Part shown: positions 28,018 through 35,945 of the stretch, piece after piece
Layout: the number at the start of each line of letters is the position of its first letter
Position numbering within the stretch: the first letter of the stretch is position 1
Assembly: GCF_900167575.1 (NCBI RefSeq)
Contig: NZ_FUZP01000001.1
Coordinates: 930,001-994,000, forward strand
Direction of reading: 5' to 3'
Origin: Okibacterium fritillariae
GTDB lineage: Bacteria > Actinomycetota > Actinomycetes > Actinomycetales > Microbacteriaceae
DNA: 64,000 bases
Position numbers and translations under genes: made by a program
Notes under the pieces: model-generated
Seen by the model: only the letters and a program-made list of their open reading frames with translations
Told to the model about the DNA's origin: nothing
Database searches by the model: none

Positions 28018-28091
28018 GCTGCCTTGGCGCAGTCTGGTAGCGCAGCTGTCTTGTAAACAGCAGGTCGTCAGTTCGAATCTGACAGGCAGCT
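28018..28091 (+). tRNA. tRNA-Thr (anticodon UGU)
   Basis: A full cloverleaf: acceptor GCTGCCT/AGGCAGC, D-arm GCGC/GCGC, anticodon stem GCTGT/ACAGC with loop CTTGTAA (anticodon TGT), and T-arm GTCAG/CTGAC with TTCGAAT. The discriminator is T and CCA is not encoded. Decodes ACA. Confidence 0.97.
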
Positions 28092-28111
28092 CAGATGTAG
28101 CAACAGAATGC

Positions 28112-28146
28112 AGACACCCGTCGGTCCCCGTGACCGGCGGGTCTTT
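28112..28146 (+). terminator. Terminator of tRNA-Thr
   Basis: CCCGTCGGTC pairs with GACCGGCGGG, extended by AGA/TCT, then TTT. Confidence 0.7.
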
Positions 28147-28292
28147 GCATGTGTGGGCTGAGTACGTGCGGGCCGGTGACAGACGGCCGGGCAGGTGGAG
28201 TGCCGCGGGCATTATTCGGCTTAGTGCGCGGTTGTCCTCGGATGCCGGTGCGCTCGCGCTCGGCGCGAACAAGACGTAAGGGACAGATACGT

Positions 28293-29360
28293 ATGACAGA
28301 CAACAATTCCGCAGCAGCAGGGGACGCGGACCGGTCCGCCACGGATTCCGCCACGACTTCCGCCACCAGCCCCGCAACCGCTCCCGCAGCCGAGACCGCC
28401 GTGGGCGATGCTCCGGCCGCGAAGAAGCCGCTGCCGGCTGGCCTGGCCATTCTCATCGCCGTTGTCGTAGGCGGCGGCATCGCGGCTCAGGCCCGCATCA
28501 ACGGCGAGTTGTCGGCGCGCGCGGGCGACGGTTTCGTGGCGGCGTCGATCTCGTTCGGCAGCGGCCTCGTCATCCTGATGGTCTGCCTGCTCGTCATGCG
28601 ATCGGGCCGCGCCGGTGTCGCTCGTGTCTGGGGCATGCTGCGCAGCGGCACCATGCCGTGGTGGACCGTTCTCGGCGGGCTGGCGGGCGCCTTACTCGTG
28701 CTCTCGCAGGGCCTCACGGCTGCCCTCGTCGGCGTCGCCCTCTTCAGCGTCGCGGTCATCGCCGGTCAGACGGTCAGCGGCCTCCTGCTCGACCGTGCCG
28801 GTTTCGGCCCGACGGGCGTCGTGCGCATCACCGTGCCGCGCGCCGCGGGGGCCATCCTCGCCCTCATCGCCGTCGGCTGGTCGGTGTCGGGACAGCTCGG
28901 CGGACCCGTGCCCGTGTGGGTGCTCATCCTCCCGCTCATCGCCGGTCTCGGACTCAGCTGGCAGCAGGCCGTCAACGGCCGCGTGAAGGTTGCCGCCCAG
29001 AGCACGCTCGCGGCCACGTTCGGCAACTTCGTCGTCGGCACCGCGGCACTCGTCGTGGCCATGCTCATCCACTCGTCCTTCGTCGGTTGGCCCACCTCGC
29101 TGCCGACCGAATGGTGGCTCTACATCGGCGGTGCGATCGGCTGCGTCTTCATCGGGACGCTCGCCTGGCTCGTGCAACACACGGGCGTGCTCGTGCTGGG
29201 GCTCGCCTCGGTGGCCGGCCAGCTTCTCGCCGCGATCGCGATCGACGTGATCTTCCCGAGCGACGCCACCCACCTGGGCTTCGCGACCTTCGGCTCAACG
29301 GCTCTCGCCCTGTGCGCCGTCGTCATCGCGAGCGCACGCTGGAAGCGCCGCACCCGCTAG
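28293..29360 (+). CDS. DMT-superfamily YdcZ-like (DUF606) membrane transporter
   Basis: A 355-residue protein. A disordered Ala/Thr/Ser-rich N-terminus of about 48 residues precedes ten hydrophobic helices arranged as two five-helix repeats (GGGIAAQARINGELSARAGDGFVAASISFGSG and its counterpart GLGLSWQQAVNGRVKVAAQSTLAATFGNFVVG). The repeat and the N-G-[RE] motif match DUF606/YdcZ transporters. Substrate unknown. I start it at ATG 28293. The final codons form the first unit of a 31-bp repeat array. Confidence 0.82.
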   Translation: MTDNNSAAAGDADRSATDSATTSATSPATAPAAETAVGDAPAAKKPLPAGLAILIAVVVGGGIAAQARINGELSARAGDGFVAASISFGSGLVILMVCLLVMRSGRAGVARVWGMLRSGTMPWWTVLGGLAGALLVLSQGLTAALVGVALFSVAVIAGQTVSGLLLDRAGFGPTGVVRITVPRAAGAILALIAVGWSVSGQLGGPVPVWVLILPLIAGLGLSWQQAVNGRVKVAAQSTLAATFGNFVVGTAALVVAMLIHSSFVGWPTSLPTEWWLYIGGAIGCVFIGTLAWLVQHTGVLVLGLASVAGQLLAAIAIDVIFPSDATHLGFATFGSTALALCAVVIASARWKRRTR

Positions 29361-29486
29361 CAGCGCACGCGGGAAGCGCCGCGCCTGGTAACTGCGCACG
29401 CTGGGAGCGTCGCACCCGCTAGCCGCGCGCGCGAGAAGCGCCGCGCCTGGGAACTGCGCACGCCGGAAGCGTCGCACCCGGTAATA
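29332..29486. repeat. Five tandem 31-bp imperfect repeats overlapping a stop codon
   Basis: Units start at 29332, 29363, 29394, 29425 and 29456, each exactly 31 bases and each beginning GCGCACG or GCGCGCG. Units 1, 3 and 5 (CGCACCCG core) resemble each other more than units 2 and 4 (CGCGCCTGG core), so a 62-bp higher-order unit is likely. The transporter stop codon lies inside unit 1. A sixth partial unit runs into the terminator. Confidence 0.85.
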
Positions 29487-29497
29487 GCGACACGCAC

Positions 29498-29528
29498 AGA
29501 GGGGCGCTCCGTGATGGAGCGCCCCTCT
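29498..29528. terminator. Bidirectional terminator
   Basis: A perfect 13-bp stem, AGAGGGGCGCTCC/GGAGCGCCCCTCT, with a 5-base loop between convergent genes. Confidence 0.85.
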
Positions 29529-29551
29529 TGTGCGAGCTGCCGACGGTGTGG

Positions 29552-30268
29552 CTAGAGCGCCACGGCCTCGTTCGAGTTCTTACTCGATGTGGCTTCCTTG
29601 CTCTTCTTGTCTTTCTTGCTTTTCTTGTCCTTCTTGGTCTTCTTCGACTTCTCGCCCGCCGGCGCAACCGGCACCGGGTGGAACTCGTCCTCGCTGTCGG
29701 CATCCGAGCTGGCTGTCACACCGGCCAGAGCGTGAGGATGCAGCGGCTGCAGGAACTGCTCGGGGTCGATGAGCTTGCGGCGGCCGGGCCGGGCGTTAGC
29801 GGGGAGACCGCCGACATACAGCCATCCGAGCAGCTCTTCGTTCTTCTCCAGCTTGTGCATTTTGCGCACCGACTTGGCACGCGTGTAGTGGCTCGTGCGC
29901 CAGAACACGCCCCAGCCGGCGTCGTGCAGAAGCAGGCTCATCATGTGTGCGACGCCTGAGGCCGTGGCCTCCTGCTCCCAGGGCTGAACCTTGCTCTTCT
30001 TCACGTTCGCCACGATGGCGAGGATGAGTGGAGCCTTCAACGGTTTGCTCGAGGGCTTGCTCGAACCCTCGGCCTTGCCCAGAGCCCGGGCCAGTTCGAG
30101 TCGGGCGTCGCCGCGCAACTCGATCAGGCGCCAGGGGCGGAGCGAGGAGTGGTCGGCCACGCGGCCGGCAGCCTGCACCAGGGGGAGGAGCTCGGCGTGG
30201 GTGGGAGCATCCGAGGTCACTTTGGACCAGGAGCGCCGACCCGCGACGATCTCGACGAGGTCGGTCAC
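29552..30268 (-). CDS. Nitroreductase-family protein with Lys-rich tail
   Basis: A 238-residue protein. Residues 1-165 are an FMN nitroreductase-like domain (RRSWSKVTSDAPTHAELLPLVQAAGRVADHSSLRPWR, GVAHMMSLLLHDAGWGVFWRT, ELLGWLYVGGLP). The last 70 residues are low complexity and very basic, with tandem KKDKKSKK units, then Ser/Asn. GTG start directly follows the msrB TAA, so the two are one operon, both fitting redox defence. The tail is unusual for the family. Confidence 0.82.
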   Translation of the reverse strand: MTDLVEIVAGRRSWSKVTSDAPTHAELLPLVQAAGRVADHSSLRPWRLIELRGDARLELARALGKAEGSSKPSSKPLKAPLILAIVANVKKSKVQPWEQEATASGVAHMMSLLLHDAGWGVFWRTSHYTRAKSVRKMHKLEKNEELLGWLYVGGLPANARPGRRKLIDPEQFLQPLHPHALAGVTASSDADSEDEFHPVPVAPAGEKSKKTKKDKKSKKDKKSKEATSSKNSNEAVAL

Positions 30269-30670
30269 TTATTCGCTCGGGGTGAAGCCGAGGGCGAGCG
30301 AGTTCATGCAGTAACGGTCGCCCGTGGGGGTGCCGAAACCGTCGTCGAACACGTGGCCGAGGTGCGAGCCGCACTTGGCGCAACGCACCTCGGTGCGCAC
30401 CATTCCGAGGCTTTTGTCTTCGATGAGCTGGACGGCCTCGGGGTCGACCGACTCGTAGAAGGAGGGCCAGCCGCAGCCGGAGTCGAATTTCGTTCCACTC
30501 TTGAAGAGCTCGTTGCCGCACGCCGCACAGGTGTAGAGACCGGAGCGGGCCTCGTCGAGGAGTTCACCCGTCCACGGGCGTTCGGTGGCCGCTTCGCGGA
30601 GGACGGCGTACTGGTCGGCGGGAAGGTTCTCGCGCCACTCGGCGTCGCTCTTGTTTACTTCGTAAGTCAT
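30269..30670 (-). CDS. msrB: Peptide-methionine (R)-S-oxide reductase MsrB
   Basis: A 133-residue repair enzyme. It has zinc-binding CAACG and CAKCG pairs, GCGWPSFYE, HLGHVFDDG, and catalytic Cys in DRYCMNSLAL. I start it at ATG 30670 because AGGAGG lies 5 bases upstream. The start six codons earlier lacks one. First gene of a two-gene operon with the nitroreductase. Confidence 0.95.
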   Translation of the reverse strand: MTYEVNKSDAEWRENLPADQYAVLREAATERPWTGELLDEARSGLYTCAACGNELFKSGTKFDSGCGWPSFYESVDPEAVQLIEDKSLGMVRTEVRCAKCGSHLGHVFDDGFGTPTGDRYCMNSLALGFTPSE

Positions 30671-30751
30671 GGTGCCTCCTGCGGTCATAGACAGATCACC
30701 CTATTAAACCGGGCGGAGCTGAATATTGTTCCCGCGTGACATGATGCCGGG

Positions 30752-32161
30752 ATGGATCGAACACGCGCCTGGTACGAGCGTTTCGCGCGGCAGGAGGCGG
30801 CGGGGCGCTCGCCGCTCTACGTCGCCTGGGCCGAGGGCGTGGCGGCCGACGATGAGGTGCTCGCGTTGCTCGATGAGTTGCCGCCCGAGAAGCGTCAACC
30901 GAATCTGCTGTTCGCGTGCGCCCGTTGGTGTGGGGCCGACGATGGGATGGCTGAGGTGGCGAGCCCGCGGGAGGTGCCGAGCCCGCGCGAGAGGGTGAGC
31001 TCGCGGGAGAGGGCCAGCTCGGGAGCCACGATCGGTGCCACGGCCGGGGCGAGCTGGGGCGGCGAGGTCGGAGCCGACGTGGGAACACGGGTTGCGGCGG
31101 GTGCGGACGCTGACAACGGTGGCACGCCCTACGCGGCCTTTCGCGGATTCGTGGTCTCGAACTGGTCGAGGGTGGCAGAAGAGATGCGCCTCCGGTCTAC
31201 TCAGACGAACGAGCCAGGCCGCACCGCGAGCATCCTGCCGGTGTTAGCGCAGATCGACGAGGCCGAGGGGCCGCTCGCTCTGATCGATGTGGGGGCGTCG
31301 GCCGGGTTGTGTCTCTACCCTGACCGCTACAGCTTCCGATTGACCCACTCAAGCAGCGTCCGGAGCCTCGACGCGGAACCCGGCGCTCAGATGCTCGACC
31401 CGGATGACGACATCGGGCGTGTCGACGCGGAAACCGGCGCTCAGATGCTCAACCCGGATGACGGTATCTGGCGTCTCGACCCCGAAGACGGGCTCAGTTC
31501 GGTCGTGCTGGAGACGGTCATCACGGACACGGCGGGCCGAAACGACGCGGCACTCGACTCGGCTGATCGGGACAAGCACACCAGGGATGCCAGCGAGACG
31601 ACGGTGCCTGCAGGTCCGGATGCGGCGCAGGGCTCGGCTGAAGCGATCCCCGCGTCGCTCGTGCTGCCGACACGCATGCCGCGCATCGCGTGGCGTGCCG
31701 GTATCGATCTCGCGCCGATCGACGTGCGGGATGCCGAGGACATCCGCTGGTTCCTGACGCTCCTGTGGCCTGAAGAAACCGAGCGGCGCTCGCGGATCGA
31801 GGCGGCGCTCGAGATCGTGCGCCGCAACCCGCCGCTCCTCGTCACGGGTGACGCCGTGGATGATCTCGCGGCCCTCGTCGCGCAGGTGCCGGCCGGCGCG
31901 ACCCCGGTCGTCGTCACGGCAGGGGTGCTCGCGTACCTGCCCCCGGCGCGGCGCGAGGAGTTCGCCCGGGAGGTGCGTCGGCTGGGCGTGCGCTGGATCT
32001 CGAACGAGGGGGAGCGTGTGCTGCCGGCGGTGGCCGAGCGACTCGCGCGGATCGAGGAGGCAGGGGCTGCGGCATCCGAACCGGGTCGTTTCATCATCGC
32101 CCTCGATGGCGAACCCCTCGCCGTGGCCGGACCACACGGCCAGTGGCTGCGGTTTCTCTGA
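30752..32161 (+). CDS. DUF2332 protein with two low-complexity insertions
   Basis: A 469-residue DUF2332-family protein (WYERFARQEAAGRSPLYVAWAEGVA; DVGASAGLCLYPDRYSF; VVVTAGVLAYLPPARR). The GASAGL segment resembles a methyltransferase motif I. Two inserts lengthen it beyond the usual size of about 330-350: one around residues 68-125 (Ser/Arg/Gly-rich) and one around 200-300, which contains a 54-bp tandem repeat. A CATGAT -10-like box lies 6 bases before the ATG. Function unknown. Confidence 0.78.
   Translation: MDRTRAWYERFARQEAAGRSPLYVAWAEGVAADDEVLALLDELPPEKRQPNLLFACARWCGADDGMAEVASPREVPSPRERVSSRERASSGATIGATAGASWGGEVGADVGTRVAAGADADNGGTPYAAFRGFVVSNWSRVAEEMRLRSTQTNEPGRTASILPVLAQIDEAEGPLALIDVGASAGLCLYPDRYSFRLTHSSSVRSLDAEPGAQMLDPDDDIGRVDAETGAQMLNPDDGIWRLDPEDGLSSVVLETVITDTAGRNDAALDSADRDKHTRDASETTVPAGPDAAQGSAEAIPASLVLPTRMPRIAWRAGIDLAPIDVRDAEDIRWFLTLLWPEETERRSRIEAALEIVRRNPPLLVTGDAVDDLAALVAQVPAGATPVVVTAGVLAYLPPARREEFAREVRRLGVRWISNEGERVLPAVAERLARIEEAGAAASEPGRFIIALDGEPLAVAGPHGQWLRFL
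31364..31471. repeat. 54-bp in-frame tandem duplication inside the DUF2332 gene
   Basis: Two copies (31364-31417 and 31418-31471) encode 18-residue units with cores DAEPGAQMLDPDD and DAETGAQMLNPDD. A third partial copy (RLDPEDGL) follows. The copies differ at few bases, so the duplication is fairly recent. Confidence 0.85.
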
Positions 32162-32246
32162 GTGCTCGTTTCGACAAACGCCGCGAGCGGTGAGCGGGCG
32201 CTCAGGTGGCGCTGGATAGTATGGCGCTCGTGAGGAGGCCCGCCTG

Positions 32247-32534
32247 ATGTCGACACAAGCTCAAAATGATGCGCGAACGACGGGCGACCGGCTCGACGAA
32301 CTCTCGGCAGCCATCCTCGACTTCGAGAACCGCACGTGGCGCGAGCAGTCCGTCAAGGACGAGGCCATTCGCAACACCTTCTCGCTGAGCCCGGCCCGCT
32401 ACTATCAGTTGCTGGGCGCACTGCTGGAATCCCCCCTGGCGGTCGCCTACGATCCGTTGCTCGTCAACCGACTCCGCCGCCTGCACGACCGACGCCTCGC
32501 CCGTCGCGACGCACGTGCCCGGCGCAGCCTGTGA
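32247..32534 (+). CDS. DUF3263 protein
   Basis: A 95-residue small protein of the actinobacterial DUF3263 family: ILDFENRTWREQSVKDEAIRNTFSLSPARYYQLLGALLESPLAVAYDPLLVNRLRRLHDRR. The middle looks like a helix-turn-helix (SPARYYQLL). Precedes a LytR_C gene, a common order in actinobacteria. DNA binding is inferred only from shape. Confidence 0.85.
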   Translation: MSTQAQNDARTTGDRLDELSAAILDFENRTWREQSVKDEAIRNTFSLSPARYYQLLGALLESPLAVAYDPLLVNRLRRLHDRRLARRDARARRSL

Positions 32535-32596
32535 GACGAGCGGATGTCGCCCGGTGCGACGCCCCTGACCCGACCCAGAGGACCAACGACTAAGCC

Positions 32597-33172
32597 ATGG
32601 GACAGAGCTACCCGAAAGACCGGTTCGACGAAGCACCGCGCGACCTCAAACGCGTCGGTGCGCACCGTGCGCCCGCGAAGCGCCGCGGCTGGATCGGGTT
32701 CGTGGTCGCCGCCGTCATCACGCTCCTCCTCGTGGCCATCGGTGCCGTAGCCATCAACGTGCTGAGTGACCGCGTGCAGTTCACCGACACGCCCGTCGCC
32801 TCGGGCACCGCACCCGCCAGCGAGGTGCCGACCGCCGCGCCCACCATCGACCCCAACGCCGAGATCGTGGTGCTCAATGGCACGAAGACAGCCGGTCTCG
32901 CCGCGACCGCCATCTCGCAGCTCAACGCCGCGGGCTGGGAGCAGAGCATCACGCCGAGCAACTCCACCTCGACCGACGTCGAGACCACCATCGTCTACTA
33001 CCGGGATGCCGCTCAGGAAGGTGTGGCCCGCGGGCTCGCTCAGGCGCTCGGTGGCGCGACCATCCAGTTGCTGACCGAGACCGAGGCGCCGGATGCCGGA
33101 GCCGACGGTGAGGCCACCACCATCACGATCGTGCTCGGCACCGACTACACGCCCACGACCACGGCCCCGTAG
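32597..33172 (+). CDS. Membrane-anchored LytR C-terminal-domain protein
   Basis: A 191-residue protein. It has a basic N-terminus, one membrane helix (about residues 32-54), a Pro/Thr-rich linker, then a LytR_C domain (IVVLNGTKTAGLAATAISQLNAAGW through TTITIVLGTDY). Such domains occur at the end of cell-wall LCP ligases. The free-standing form likely acts at the wall. Lies 62 bases after DUF3263. Confidence 0.83.
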   Translation: MGQSYPKDRFDEAPRDLKRVGAHRAPAKRRGWIGFVVAAVITLLLVAIGAVAINVLSDRVQFTDTPVASGTAPASEVPTAAPTIDPNAEIVVLNGTKTAGLAATAISQLNAAGWEQSITPSNSTSTDVETTIVYYRDAAQEGVARGLAQALGGATIQLLTETEAPDAGADGEATTITIVLGTDYTPTTTAP

Positions 33173-33337
33173 GGCCCGGTCGCCGGCTTCGTCGTTGCCG
33201 TCGAACGTGGCGTGACGACGCCGGCAGAATTTCGCGGACACACGTCGTTATCGGGCCTGAAACTGCCCGCATATTTCGGCGATGTTTAATTCTCGTTGAA
33301 TTGTTGTACGCAATCGCGATATCGGGTCATTTACCCG

Positions 33338-33509
33338 TTGACCTGGCGGTCCATTTCATTACTATCTGGAATTGGTCACACATTTTGCCGTCAGTACGCT
33401 CCATCCGGATCGGCCTCGATATGCACGATGGCTGCATCCTCACATATGCAGTAGACCCCGCACAGGCACAAGGTTGGTGCGGCAATAACACAGCAACTGG
33501 GAGTTACTC
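33338..33509 (+). promoter_or_regulatory. Promoter and AT-rich long 5' leader of cspA
   Basis: The 337 bases between the LytR_C gene and cspA are markedly AT-richer than the window. TTGACC (33338) and TACTAT (33360), 16 bases apart, form a plausible promoter and would leave a leader of about 137 nt. Long structured leaders are typical of cold-shock genes. An open frame here (33301-33528) overlaps the cspA start and looks spurious. Confidence 0.5.
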
Positions 33510-33713
33510 ATGGCGAACGGGACCGTGAAATGGTTCAACGCTGAAAAAGGTTTCGGCTTCATCACCGTCGACGGAGAGGGACAGGACGTCTTCGTCCACT
33601 ATTCGGCGATCGACATGTCCGGCTACAAGGTTCTCGAAGAGGGCCAGGCCGTCGTGTTCGAGGTCGGCACCGGGGCAAAGGGCCCGCAGGCGGAGTCGGT
33701 GCGCCTCGCCTGA
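33510..33713 (+). CDS. cspA: Cold-shock protein CspA family
   Basis: A 67-residue single-strand nucleic-acid-binding beta barrel. RNP1 is KGFGFI and RNP2 is VFVHY, with the usual N-terminus [19 protein letters not shown] lies 7 bases before the ATG. Likely an RNA chaperone induced by cold through its leader. Followed by a strong terminator. Confidence 0.96.
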   Translation: MANGTVKWFNAEKGFGFITVDGEGQDVFVHYSAIDMSGYKVLEEGQAVVFEVGTGAKGPQAESVRLA

Positions 33714-33734
33714 GACCGCATCAACGATCAATCG

Positions 33735-33767
33735 AGAACGCCGCTCGCGCATCGCGGGCGGCGTTCT
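33735..33767 (+). terminator. Terminator after cspA
   Basis: AGAACGCCGC pairs with GCGGCGTTCT, extended inward to a 15-bp stem with a CAT loop. Confidence 0.8.
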
Positions 33768-33785
33768 TCATTCCCGGTCACGCGG

Positions 33786-33812
33786 CTTGCACTCGGTGGG
33801 GGAGAGTGCCAG
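33786..33812 (+). promoter_or_regulatory. Second, degenerate CIRCE element
   Basis: GCACTC, nine bases, GAGTGC. Each nine-base arm matches CIRCE at 7 of 9 positions. It covers a candidate -35 (TTGCAC, 33787-33792), which is 17 bases before CAGAAT (33810-33815). Confidence 0.6.
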
Positions 33813-33819
33813 AATCGTG

Positions 33820-33846
33820 TTAGCACTCGATCAACCTGAGTGCTAA
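33820..33846 (+). promoter_or_regulatory. CIRCE operator (HrcA site) of groEL
   Basis: Perfect consensus: TTAGCACTC, nine bases, GAGTGCTAA, 37 bases before the groEL ATG. HrcA represses here until heat shock. The hrcA gene is not in the window. Confidence 0.95.
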
Positions 33847-33858
33847 ATACGTTCATGA

Positions 33859-35502
<1,644 letters not shown>

Positions 35503-35514
35503 GTCCTGCACACA

Positions 35515-35548
35515 CGAGAGGCGTCCTCCTTCGGGAGGGCGCCTCTCG
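35515..35548 (+). terminator. Terminator after groEL with UUCG tetraloop
   Basis: CGAGAGGCG pairs with CGCCTCTCG and the stem continues to a C(TTCG)G loop, 15 bp in all. Confidence 0.88.
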
Positions 35549-35945
35549 CCGTTTAACCGCGCGGCGGGTATGTGCGGGTGAGCACGTTTGCGAAGTCGTA
35601 GTCGTGGTCGCAGCCGTAGAGCTGCAGCCGTGGCGGTAGGCGCAGCCGGAGTAGTAGCCGTGGCCGCAGGTGCAGGTGCAGGTGCAGGTGCAGGTGCAGG
35701 TGCAGGTGCGGCCCTAGTCGCAGTCCCAGCCGCAGCCGCAGCCGCAGTCGCAGCCGCAATTGCAGTCGCAGTCGCTGCCGTAGGGGCATCCGCAGCCGCA
35801 GCCGCAATTGCAGTCGCAGTCGCTGCCGTAGGGGCATCCGCAGCCGCGGCCGCAGTCGCAGCCGCAGCCGCGGCCGCTGTTGCTCGCGCTAGCGGGCGCT
35901 ATGCGAGCTAGCGGGTGGCGTGCGAGCTGGCGGGTGGCGTGCGAG
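35549..35945. repeat. Repeat-filled intergenic region (6-, 48- and 19-bp tandem repeats)
   Basis: About 400 bases without a credible gene. It holds seven copies of GCAGGT (35666-35707), then a 48-bp unit repeated at least twice (CAATTG landmarks at 35757 and 35805), within a GCAGCC/GCAGTC background. Three 19-bp units beginning TGCGAGCT follow, at 35903, 35922 and 35941. The last overlaps the kinase stop codon. Open frames here are Ala- or Leu/Arg-repeats and not convincing. Confidence 0.85.

Noticed and set aside
29332-29486. CRISPR array
   Set aside because: The units are contiguous 31-mers without unique spacers, and no cas genes are near.
33301-33528. A 75-codon frame in the cspA leader
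   Set aside because: It overlaps the cspA start, has atypical codon use and no ribosome-binding site. The region is better explained as a promoter and leader.
35588-35911. An Ala/Val repeat protein (107 codons) after groEL
   Set aside because: It is a translation of tandem DNA repeats. The opposite strand gives an equally open Leu/Arg repeat, so neither is convincing.
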